The translations under genes were made by a program, and so were the position numbers. Shown one piece after another: positions 1 to 5,945 of a stretch of 7,748 nucleotides of DNA; position 1 is the first letter of the stretch; every line of letters starts with the position of its first letter. The notes under the pieces were generated by a model. The model saw only the letters and a program-made list of their open reading frames with translations. It was not told where the DNA came from and did no database searches. Location of the stretch: assembly GCA_030042575.1 (NCBI GenBank), contig JASHZK010000294.1, positions 1 through 7,748 on the forward strand. Direction: 5' to 3'. This stretch comes from Acidimicrobiales bacterium. GTDB lineage: Bacteria; Actinomycetota; Acidimicrobiia; Acidimicrobiales; UBA8190.

Positions 1-897
1 CGGTATGATCGTCGACAACGGCACCACCGTGCGGTCGTTTGCGCATGTGAGGCTTCCTGTGGATCCCACCAACTCCGCGGTGGTGACCGCCGAGGTGGTC
101 ACCTGCAGGTCGAGGGCACCATTTGCTCTCACGCCGGTCACGGACAAGGTCGTGTTCCCGGTTGGCGTGAGGCTCACGACCAACGACAGGCAGTCGGGGT
201 AACCCTCACACGCCCTCCCTTCGGGGTGCAGGTTGCCCAGGGCGGGTGGCGGGGTGGGGGCGCCCGGGGACGGCCCGTAGCGGGATTGGAGCTGGATGCA
301 CTCGCCGACGGGGTAGTCGGCCGTGACGCAGCTCGTGCCTCCCTGGTCGCAGAACACGATGTCAGCAGGCGAGACGGTGGCGGTGAGCTGGGGAAGCTCG
401 AGCAGGCCCGTCACCCAGCCGGTGATGTCGTAGATCTTCGAGTGCCAGGGATAGAAGTGGTACGTCTTGCCGTTGGCCGGGTCGTAGTAGGTCAGGTTGT
501 TGGCCGTCCACTCGTCGTACCCGGCCAGGACCTCCCCGTCGGTGATGGCCGCCAAGAAGGGGATGCCGTAGCTCTGTCCGGGCGGATAGGTGGCGGCCGG
601 GATCTTCGGCGGCGTGCAGGTGGGCATCCCCGTCGAATCGGTGGACTGCGTCACCCCGCCTGCCGTCGAGCCCGAGTCGCTGGCGGCATCGGAGGCGAGG
701 GCCGCCTCGACCGCCGATACCTCGAGGTCGTGCTGCTGGGTCTTCGCCGTCGTCGCGTTGTGCCGATGCACGGTGGCAGCGCCGGTGACCGCCCCCGGGG
801 CCGCCACGACGAGGGTGACAGCAGCAACCGAGGCCGTCACGGCGCCCAGCAGGCCGGCGCCCTTCCTCCTCGTCACTTCTTTGCGCATTGAAACCAT
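1..897 (-). CDS. Secreted cysteine-rich protein, unknown function (3' end outside window)
   Basis: An open frame of 299 codons with no stop before the left edge; I translated it by hand and do not recognise the product. The start MVSMRKEVTRRKG, a hydrophobic stretch at about residues 14-40 and small residues at VTGA|A look like a signal peptide. Residues 42-92 are Ala/Ser/Thr-rich and low in complexity. Residues 104-165 are unusually aromatic (YDEW, LTYYDP, YHFYPWHSKIYDITGW), followed by a cysteine cluster at 183, 190, 200, 230 and 236, with others at 94 and 285. From 238 on the sequence is Thr/Val-rich and beta-like (LVVSLTPTGNTTLSVTG). ATG 897 is preceded by a weak GGA; ATG 888 is an alternative. 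The signal peptide and the continuous frame argue for this strand over the 221-codon frame running opposite. The preceding gene ends 99 bases upstream, with a hairpin between, so this may be a separate transcript. Confidence 0.75.
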   Translation of the reverse strand, partial: MVSMRKEVTRRKGAGLLGAVTASVAAVTLVVAAPGAVTGAATVHRHNATTAKTQQHDLEVSAVEAALASDAASDSGSTAGGVTQSTDSTGMPTCTPPKIPAATYPPGQSYGIPFLAAITDGEVLAGYDEWTANNLTYYDPANGKTYHFYPWHSKIYDITGWVTGLLELPQLTATVSPADIVFCDQGGTSCVTADYPVGECIQLQSRYGPSPGAPTPPPALGNLHPEGRACEGYPDCLSLVVSLTPTGNTTLSVTGVRANGALDLQVTTSAVTTAELVGSTGSLTCANDRTVVPLSTIIP

Positions 898-925
898 CGA
901 GTCCAGATAGGTCGTGGGGCCCGGT

Positions 926-960
926 GGAGGTGGGCAGCGGCCGGTCCGCTGCCCACCTCC
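926..960 (-). terminator. Perfect 15-bp GC-rich hairpin between two exported-protein genes
   Basis: GGAGGTGGGCAGCGG at 926-940 and its exact reverse complement at 946-960 are separated by a 5-base loop. The hairpin starts 37 bases after the stop at 997 and ends 28 bases before the start codon at 897, read in the minus direction. No T-tract follows on either strand, so a classical intrinsic terminator is not shown. GC-rich actinobacteria often use hairpins without T-tracts, so termination or attenuation is plausible. An mRNA-stabilising stem or a dimeric-protein site is also possible. Confidence 0.6.
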
Positions 961-996
961 CTCCAAGCCGTCAGCTTGGGTACGGACGGGAAAGGA

Positions 997-1581
997 TCAC
1001 CCCCAAGGCGGCTTGCCGGGATTCGGCGTGAGAACCACGGTGGCCGTCTCGTCGGACGAGCCGCTCGAGCACCCCTTGCCGCTCGTCGGGATCTTGGCAT
1101 TGGTGTCCGTGACGGTGCCGGTAGCGGAGTCGTACGTCCCCGTTATCTTTGCCGACGCCTTTGGTGCGGCGGTGACCGTACAGCCACGCACGGCGCTCGA
1201 CTTGAACGTAGCGCCGGCCTTCGGGATGGTGAGAGACACCTTGCCGGACGCGTACGAGAATTCCCACTTCCCGTTCGTGTCGTTGGTCTTGATGGTGTCG
1301 GTCCCCAATTCGGTATCGGTGCAGCCGCTGATCGTCGGCGGCTTGGACAAGTCGAAGCTCGTAGCCGCCTTGGTGCCTGTCTTTCCTGTGGCCTTGAAGG
1401 TCGTGCAGGTGACCGTGACCGGCACCGAGTCGATTTTACCGACGAACGTCACGTTACCTGAGTTCGTCCCCGTGACCGTCACGTTCTTCCCGAGCGAGGC
1501 GAAGGCCGTGGCGGCAGCGCCCAACACGGTCGCCACCGTCACCCCCACCAACACCACCAGCTTTGCTCTGTTTCTCATCAT
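997..1581 (-). CDS. Small secreted Thr-rich protein with four cysteines, unknown function
   Basis: A 194-residue secreted protein I do not recognise. The signal peptide is clear: MMRNRAK, a hydrophobic core at about residues 8-22, and cleavage expected after AFA (28). The mature part is rich in Thr, Lys, Ser and Val with beta-like alternation and has cysteines at 59, 87, 134 and 171, fit for two disulfides. It ends in a Pro/Gly/Trp tail (PNPGKPPWG). The start is supported by AAAGGAGGG 11 bases upstream of the first ATG; a second ATG follows at once. It lies 51 bases after the preceding gene with no terminator between, so it may be read from the mce operon. Base composition looks less GC-rich than in the mce genes. 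A 242-codon frame on the opposite strand covers it but lacks a signal peptide and ribosome site. The motif near C134 resembles that of the upstream protein. Confidence 0.85.
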   Translation of the reverse strand: MMRNRAKLVVLVGVTVATVLGAAATAFASLGKNVTVTGTNSGNVTFVGKIDSVPVTVTCTTFKATGKTGTKAATSFDLSKPPTISGCTDTELGTDTIKTNDTNGKWEFSYASGKVSLTIPKAGATFKSSAVRGCTVTAAPKASAKITGTYDSATGTVTDTNAKIPTSGKGCSSGSSDETATVVLTPNPGKPPWG

Positions 1582-1591
1582 GGGTTGTGCA

Positions 1592-1600
1592 CCCTCCTTT
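1592..1600 (-). promoter_or_regulatory. Ribosome binding site of the 194-residue secreted protein
   Basis: AAAGGAGGG lies in an A-rich leader, with 11 bases between GGAGG and the first ATG at 1581. It fixes the start and suggests strong translation. An overlapping GTG inside the spacer runs into a stop after four codons and is not a start. Confidence 0.8.
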
Positions 1601-1632
1601 TTTCTTGTTTGCTCTGTTTGGGGAAGACCTAA

Positions 1633-2493
1633 TCATGGCTGACCCGCCGGCTGGTAGAGCGACGCCGTCACCGGCAAGCTGATGCTGCCCTGGCCCGGCC
1701 CCAGCGGCAGGCCGGCGATGGCGTCGATGTTCGTGGGGATCGCCCCCGGGCACGTGGTCGAGGCGGCGATGGCGGGGACGGTGAAGTCACTGCTGGTCAA
1801 CGTACCCGTCAGGTCTGTGAAAGGGCCGGTGATCACCCCGCTCAGGGGGATGGTGAGGGGCCCGATGGTGCACTGGACGCCGAACACCGAGGTGGTGGTG
1901 CCGCCGACGGTGGCCTCGAGGGCGACGAGCAGCCCGTTCTGGGACCCCTCCGTACAGCTGAAGGCTCCCGAGATGGTGCCCGGCGAAGCCTTGAAGCCGA
2001 TCGTGGGCGTCATGCCGGGCACGAGGGTGAGCTCCACCGACAGCGAGCCGAACACCTGGCCGTCAGGTGGCGAGCTGAGCTGGCCGGTCACCGGGCACAG
2101 TGCCGAGCCTGTGTTGTTGACGACGGTGACGACACCACAGAAAGTAGCGGTGATATCTCCTACCGTGGCTGGACCGGCGGTGAGCGTCCCTCCGTGGACG
2201 GTGCCCACCATGCCCAGCTGGTAGGGAGCGGTGGGCGGCCCGGCGGGATTTGGCACGCAGTCACTGGGAAGATGGTCGGACCCGGCCGCGGCGAGCACCT
2301 CGGGGGAAGCGGTGCCTGCCGCGGCCGGTGACCCCTCACGACCTGATCCGGTCGCAAGACTCGTCCGCCGTCCCGCCGCGCCGGGGCGGGGCTGGGCGCC
2401 GTGACCACCGGTGACGGTCGCGGCCACGAGGGCGCCGGCCCCCACCACGACGACGACGGCGGCCACCACGAGCATTCGGCGGGGACGTGTCAT
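1633..2493 (-). CDS. Membrane-anchored beta-rich protein, six cysteines, mce-linked, unknown function
   Basis: A 286-residue protein I do not recognise. A basic start (MTRPRRM) and a Val/Ala-rich segment at about residues 8-28 form a signal anchor or signal peptide. Residues 30-75 are a Gly/Ala/Pro-rich, probably disordered linker. From about 76 to 280 the sequence alternates Thr/Val/Gly/Ser as in a beta sandwich. Cysteines sit at 79, 119, 133, 180, 208 and 248, enough for three disulfides, which implies an extracytoplasmic location. It starts 5 bases after mceF and is very probably in the same transcript; mycobacterial mce operons carry Mas proteins at this place, which suggests a role in the transporter, but I see no sequence match to them. 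The ATG at 2493 has only a poorly spaced AAGG. A TTG at 2502 overlapping the mceF stop (TTGA) would add three residues and is a fair alternative. Residues 208-233 share a motif with the next gene. Confidence 0.85.
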   Translation of the reverse strand: MTRPRRMLVVAAVVVVVGAGALVAATVTGGHGAQPRPGAAGRRTSLATGSGREGSPAAAGTASPEVLAAAGSDHLPSDCVPNPAGPPTAPYQLGMVGTVHGGTLTAGPATVGDITATFCGVVTVVNNTGSALCPVTGQLSSPPDGQVFGSLSVELTLVPGMTPTIGFKASPGTISGAFSCTEGSQNGLLVALEATVGGTTTSVFGVQCTIGPLTIPLSGVITGPFTDLTGTLTSSDFTVPAIAASTTCPGAIPTNIDAIAGLPLGPGQGSISLPVTASLYQPAGQP

Positions 2494-2498
2494 CGCCT

Positions 2499-3587
2499 TC
2501 AACCGCCCCTGTACGTGGGTGTGCTGTCGGCCCCGCGTTGGAGCATGCCGGGCGACGAAGTCGGACAGTTGTTGGTGAGCGAAGGGCTGGACACCGACTG
2601 GGTGGGACCGGGCATCTGCGTGCCGAGGACGTAGGGGCACACCGGGTCGGCCGTGTTCACCTCGAGCACGCCGTGGATGTGGCCGTTGCTCGCCACCGAG
2701 GCGAGGTCGTCGGAGACGGCGGGCAGAAGCTCGAAGATGGCGTCGACCTGGGGTGCGTACGCCGCGCTCACCTGGGAGTCGGTGGCCGAGGTGGCCACCA
2801 GGGCGTCGATGGAGGCACTGTCGGAGGCGAGCAGCGGGTTGAGCTTGATCTCGGCGGCGTTACTGTTCTTGATGAGCGCCCGCAGGCTGGTGTTGGAGTC
2901 GGCCAGCTCTTGTGTCAGCGAGGACAGGCCGGCGCTGAAGGTGGCGAGGTCGCCGTCGGTCGCCTCCAGCGTGTGCAGGTCGGTCTGGCCGTCCAAGACC
3001 AGGTTGACGGTTTCGGGTTGGGCCGCCACCAGGGCGTTGAACAGCCGCTCACCGGAGACGATGATGGTGCGCAGGTCCGACCCCGTGCCGTTGAAGGCCG
3101 TGGCCAGGAAGTTCTCGTTGACGACGAGGTCGTGGGTGTTGATGCTCTTGAGCATCTTGCCCAGGTCGATGAGGGTGGTACCGATGGACGTCGGCAGCAC
3201 CACCCGCTTGGCGGGGATGACGGTCCCGGTCCGCAGGTCGGGGCCGTCCCCGTGTGTCGGCTGGAAATCGATGTACTGCTCGCCCAGGGCCGACAGCTCT
3301 TTGACCCGGACCGGACCGTTGTCGGGTATGTGCTCGCCGGCGTCGATGTCGAGCTTCACCGCCAGCTGGTCGGGCTGCACGTCGAGCGCCCCCACCGTGC
3401 CCACCTGTACGCCCCGATAGGTCACGTCGGCTCCCGTGTAGAGACCTCCGGCACTGGGCATGAGCACGGTCACGACGAACGGGCGTGAGAAGAGCCGGTA
3501 CTGCATGATGTCGAAAGCGATGTAGTAGACGCCGACCACCACCACCACCACCAGGGCGATCATCCGCGGCATCAGTCGCTTGTTCAT
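2499..3587 (-). CDS. mceF: MceF, MCE-family lipid transport protein
   Basis: A complete 362-residue MCE subunit. One membrane helix lies at about residues 9-27 and includes six consecutive valines (13-18). The MCE domain covers about 35-115 (PSAGGLYTGADVTYRGVQVG, then KELSALGEQYIDFQP). The linker is IPAKRVVLP, without the S-R-T triplet of the other subunits. The following text VNENFLATAFNGTGSDLRT (about 156-174) is typical of MceF. Helical segments run to about 300, and the tail has C317 and C341 followed by a short Ser/Thr/Pro/Gly end. Unlike its upstream neighbours, it does not overlap the previous gene: it starts 13 bases after the mceE stop with its own GGAGG site 8 bases before the ATG. 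It is the last MCE subunit gene of the operon. The next gene begins 5 bases after its stop. Confidence 0.93.
   Translation of the reverse strand: MNKRLMPRMIALVVVVVVGVYYIAFDIMQYRLFSRPFVVTVLMPSAGGLYTGADVTYRGVQVGTVGALDVQPDQLAVKLDIDAGEHIPDNGPVRVKELSALGEQYIDFQPTHGDGPDLRTGTVIPAKRVVLPTSIGTTLIDLGKMLKSINTHDLVVNENFLATAFNGTGSDLRTIIVSGERLFNALVAAQPETVNLVLDGQTDLHTLEATDGDLATFSAGLSSLTQELADSNTSLRALIKNSNAAEIKLNPLLASDSASIDALVATSATDSQVSAAYAPQVDAIFELLPAVSDDLASVASNGHIHGVLEVNTADPVCPYVLGTQMPGPTQSVSSPSLTNNCPTSSPGMLQRGADSTPTYRGG
3535..3552 (-). repeat. Trinucleotide run (six units) in the mceF membrane helix
   Basis: Six tandem ACC units on the plus strand are read on the minus strand mainly as GTG and encode part of the six-valine run (residues 13-18) of the MceF membrane helix. 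Loss or gain of a unit would keep the frame and change helix length by one residue. Confidence 0.75.
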
Positions 3588-3595
3588 CGACGATA

Positions 3596-3600
3596 CCTCC
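3596..3600 (-). promoter_or_regulatory. Ribosome binding site of mceF
   Basis: GGAGG directly follows the mceE stop codon and stands 8 bases before the mceF ATG, a near-ideal match and spacing. It is the only strong ribosome site at an internal junction of the MCE genes here, since the B/C, C/D and D/E junctions rely on overlapping stop and start codons. Confidence 0.85.
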
Positions 3601-4710
3601 TCATGACAGGCTGGCGCTGAGCAGGTCGGACACTGCCTGCGCCCCTGTGCCCGGTTCGTCCTGTGCTTCGGCGGCCGTCGTGGAGCTCAGGCTGCTCGCC
3701 TCGAAGTCGCCGGGAGGCAGCATGACGTTGACGACGGCGCTCACTTGAAGGTAGTCGCCCGGCGCCACCTTGGGGGACTCGGCCTCGAAGCGGTCCAGGG
3801 TGCTCAGGTCGGGAGCGAGCTGGTCGCTCACCGACACCAGCTGCTGCACCACCGGCAGCAGGTCCCTGGCGTCTTGGACCGAGTTCTGCCCACTTTGCTC
3901 GGCGATCTGAGTACCGACCGACCCCAGGTTCGACAGCTGCGTGATCAACGTCGAGATCTGGCCGTTCTGGCTGGCCAGCACGCCGATGGCCGGCGCCAGG
4001 GAGTTGATGCCGTTGGCGATGGTCTGCTTGCCACCGTTGAGCTGCTGGGACAGATTCGAGATGGCGGCCAGGGCGTTGTCGATGGCGCTCTTCCCGCCGG
4101 CCAGGGAGCTCACCCCCTGGTCGATGGTGTTCAGGAACGACCGGATGGACGCCTGGTTGCCGTTGAAGGTGTCGTTGAGCTCGTGGATGATGACCTCGAG
4201 CTGGTTGATCCCTCCGCCGTTGAGCACCAGGGACAGCGCACCGAAGGTGTCCTCGATACTGGGAGCCGTGCTGGTGTCGCTCTCGGGGATGAGTGCGCCC
4301 GGGGCCAGATACTGCGTCTGGTCGGAGCTGGAAGCCACCGTGGCCGCCGGTGGCTGCAACAAGATGTACTCGTCACCCAGTGGGTCGTCGAAGCGGACCT
4401 GGGCGGTGGTGCCCACCGGCAGGCGGACGCCCTTTTTGACGTCGAGGGTCAGGTCGGCCTGGAAGTTCCGGGTGGCGATGGTGCCGACCTGGCCCACCAC
4501 TTCGGCTCCGACGCGGACCTCGGCGTCGATGGGCAGATTGAGGACGTTGGCGAACTCCGCCCGCAGGGGATAGGTGCCGCCGCTGAAGCTGCTCACCTTG
4601 GGCAACGACTGCAGACTGAGGGCGCAGCCGCCCAGCATCACGCTGAAGAGCACGGCGGCCGGTACCGCCAGGAGACGGCGCCTTGGCGGTGAGCGAAAGA
4701 GGCCCCTCAT
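3601..4710 (-). CDS. mceE: MceE, MCE-family lipoprotein subunit
   Basis: A complete 369-residue lipoprotein. The basic start (MRGLFRSPPRRRLL) and hydrophobic stretch end in a lipobox, LGGC, with C29 as the predicted lipidated residue. It is the only cysteine in the protein. The MCE domain runs from about residue 47 to 120 (PLRAEFANVLNLP, VGAEVVGQVGTI, DDPLGDEYILLQPP). The segment LSLVLNGGGINQLEVI (about 159-174) is characteristic of the MceE/LprK branch. A long helical part (about 170-310) follows, then a Ser/Thr/Ala-rich tail. The linker that reads P-x-S-R-T in the B, C and D subunits reads PESDT here. The ATG overlaps the mceD stop (ATGA). The N-terminus RRRLL resembles a loose twin-arginine motif, but a Sec lipoprotein signal is the simpler reading. 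By family knowledge this is the lipid-anchored member of the heterohexamer. Confidence 0.94.
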   Translation of the reverse strand: MRGLFRSPPRRRLLAVPAAVLFSVMLGGCALSLQSLPKVSSFSGGTYPLRAEFANVLNLPIDAEVRVGAEVVGQVGTIATRNFQADLTLDVKKGVRLPVGTTAQVRFDDPLGDEYILLQPPAATVASSSDQTQYLAPGALIPESDTSTAPSIEDTFGALSLVLNGGGINQLEVIIHELNDTFNGNQASIRSFLNTIDQGVSSLAGGKSAIDNALAAISNLSQQLNGGKQTIANGINSLAPAIGVLASQNGQISTLITQLSNLGSVGTQIAEQSGQNSVQDARDLLPVVQQLVSVSDQLAPDLSTLDRFEAESPKVAPGDYLQVSAVVNVMLPPGDFEASSLSSTTAAEAQDEPGTGAQAVSDLLSASLS

Positions 4711-5945
4711 GGCTGGCTGCCGATCAGGGCGGCGAGCGAAAGGTCGGGCCCGCTCGAGGCGCCGGGAGGAGTGGGCAGCTGCGACAGCACACCGTTGACC
4801 CCGCAGTCGAGGTCGACATTGGGATCGGTGTCCTGTGAGCGGTCGATGGACAGCAACAGGAGACGGAGAAGGGAATTACCGCATACCGCCTGGGAGAAGG
4901 CGGACGAGTCCCCCATGGGGTCGAGCCGGGCCCGCAGGGCAGGTCCACCGGGGGCGCTGGGGTCGTAGGCCTGGGTGATGTTGTTGAGGGCCTTGGGCAG
5001 GTCGTCGTACACCTCGGCCAACTGATGCTGATCGGTGGCGATGGCCCCCGTGAAACGGTCGAGGTTGCCGACGCTCTTACCCAGCGCCGAGGCGTTGGTG
5101 GTGGCGAACTGGGCGAGGGCCCCGAGCGCCTTCTGCAGGTTGGACAGCGCCGATCCGATGTCGGCGTCGTCGGAGGACAGCTCGGTGCTCACCGCCGCCA
5201 GGTTGTTGGCGAAGCCCTGATAGGTGGTGGTGTACTGCGACGCCACCTTGCTCAAGTTGCCGAGGTTGTCGAACAGCGCCGTGAGATCGGGGCTGTGCGA
5301 CGACAGCGCCCCGAGGGCCGAGCCCAAGGAGGTGAGCGTGGAGTGCAGGGCCGCCCCGTTGTTGCCGAAGGCCTTGGCCGAGCTGGCCACGAAGGCGGAA
5401 AGGGCGCCGTGGGCATTGACCCCGTTGGGGCCCAGGGCCTTGGCCAGGTTGTCGAGGCTGTCGATGATGCCGTCCACCGATATGGGCACCGACGTGCGCG
5501 ACTGCGGGATGACGGCATGGTCGGCCAGCCGGGGGCCGCCCTGATAGGCGCTCAACTGCACGTAGCGGACGTTCACGATCTCAGGCGCCATGATGAGGGC
5601 CTGGGCGTTGGCCGGGATCGACACCGACTGCGGGACCTGGAGCGACACGGTCACGTAGGTGGGCCCCGGTGTCACCGTCAACACCTTGCCGACCGGCATG
5701 CCGAGGACGTCGACGTAGTTGCCGGGATAGAGACCCGGGGCAGTGGAGAACCGGGCCGTGAAGGTCATCTCCGGCGTGCCCGTCGTCACCACGGCGGCCA
5801 CGATGCCGCCCACCACCACCGCCACGACCCCGCCCGTCAGGGCCAAGCGTCTGCGCATCGACATGGCGGCCAGGGCCGAGCCGACGCCGGCCGCCCGCCG
5901 GCCCAGGCGCCCGAGGGCGTCTCCCACGGCACCGGTGAGGCTCAC
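4707..5945 (-). CDS. mceD: MceD, MCE-family lipid transport protein
   Basis: A 412-residue MCE subunit with a GTG start whose codon overlaps the mceC stop (GTGA). Residues 1-32 form a cytoplasmic, Arg/Gly/Ala-rich extension, and the membrane helix lies at about 33-54. The MCE domain spans about 60-140 (FSTAPGLYPGNYVDVLGMPVGKV, described here in pieces: APGLYPG and VLGMPVGKV). The linker PQSRTSVP follows at about 148-155. The helical region contains AKALGPNGVNAHGALS, a wording typical of MceD. The tail carries C355 and C381 in a segment rich in Leu and Asp. ATG codons at 5864 and 5858 (residues 28 and 30) would give a more usual short N-terminus. Neither has a visible ribosome site, and the 4-base overlap copies the neighbouring junctions, so I keep the GTG. 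By family knowledge it is a subunit of the MceA-F tube in the cell envelope. Confidence 0.9.
   Translation of the reverse strand: MSLTGAVGDALGRLGRRAAGVGSALAAMSMRRRLALTGGVVAVVVGGIVAAVVTTGTPEMTFTARFSTAPGLYPGNYVDVLGMPVGKVLTVTPGPTYVTVSLQVPQSVSIPANAQALIMAPEIVNVRYVQLSAYQGGPRLADHAVIPQSRTSVPISVDGIIDSLDNLAKALGPNGVNAHGALSAFVASSAKAFGNNGAALHSTLTSLGSALGALSSHSPDLTALFDNLGNLSKVASQYTTTYQGFANNLAAVSTELSSDDADIGSALSNLQKALGALAQFATTNASALGKSVGNLDRFTGAIATDQHQLAEVYDDLPKALNNITQAYDPSAPGGPALRARLDPMGDSSAFSQAVCGNSLLRLLLLSIDRSQDTDPNVDLDCGVNGVLSQLPTPPGASSGPDLSLAALIGSQP

Noticed and set aside
226..891. Plus-strand open frame of 221 codons near the left edge
   Set aside because: It is Gly/Arg/Val-rich without domains. The opposite strand is open throughout and encodes a signal peptide and a cysteine-bearing mature region.
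898..925. Possible promoter with a CTATCT -10-like element giving a near-leaderless transcript for the left-edge gene
   Set aside because: The hexamer matches poorly, no -35 is visible outside the hairpin, and the spacing to the ATG is guesswork.
1454..1636. 60-codon minus-strand frame starting at an ATGA overlap with the stop of the 286-residue gene
   Set aside because: The overlap copies the coupling style of the mce genes, and the 9 bases match the mceD/mceE junction exactly. However, the frame mostly runs out of phase through the signal peptide of the next gene and is Gly/Arg/Asp-rich. It is probably chance, or at most a coupling leader.
914..1642. Plus-strand open frame of 242 codons covering the small secreted protein
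   Set aside because: Its Val/Pro/Thr-rich sequence mirrors the Thr-rich minus-strand gene. It starts at a hairpin arm without a ribosome site, whereas the minus-strand gene has a signal peptide and AAAGGAGGG.
2487..3488. Long plus-strand open frame (333 codons) opposite mceF
   Set aside because: It lies antisense to MceF, which has family motifs and a strong ribosome site. The frame itself shows neither.
3745..4692. Long plus-strand open frame (315 codons) opposite mceE
   Set aside because: It has a composition typical of GC-rich shadow frames and lies entirely inside a well-supported lipoprotein gene.
4650..4710. Twin-arginine-like RRRLL at the MceE N-terminus (and RRMLV in the 286-residue protein)
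   Set aside because: The match to the Tat consensus is loose, and basic n-regions before Sec-type signals explain it.
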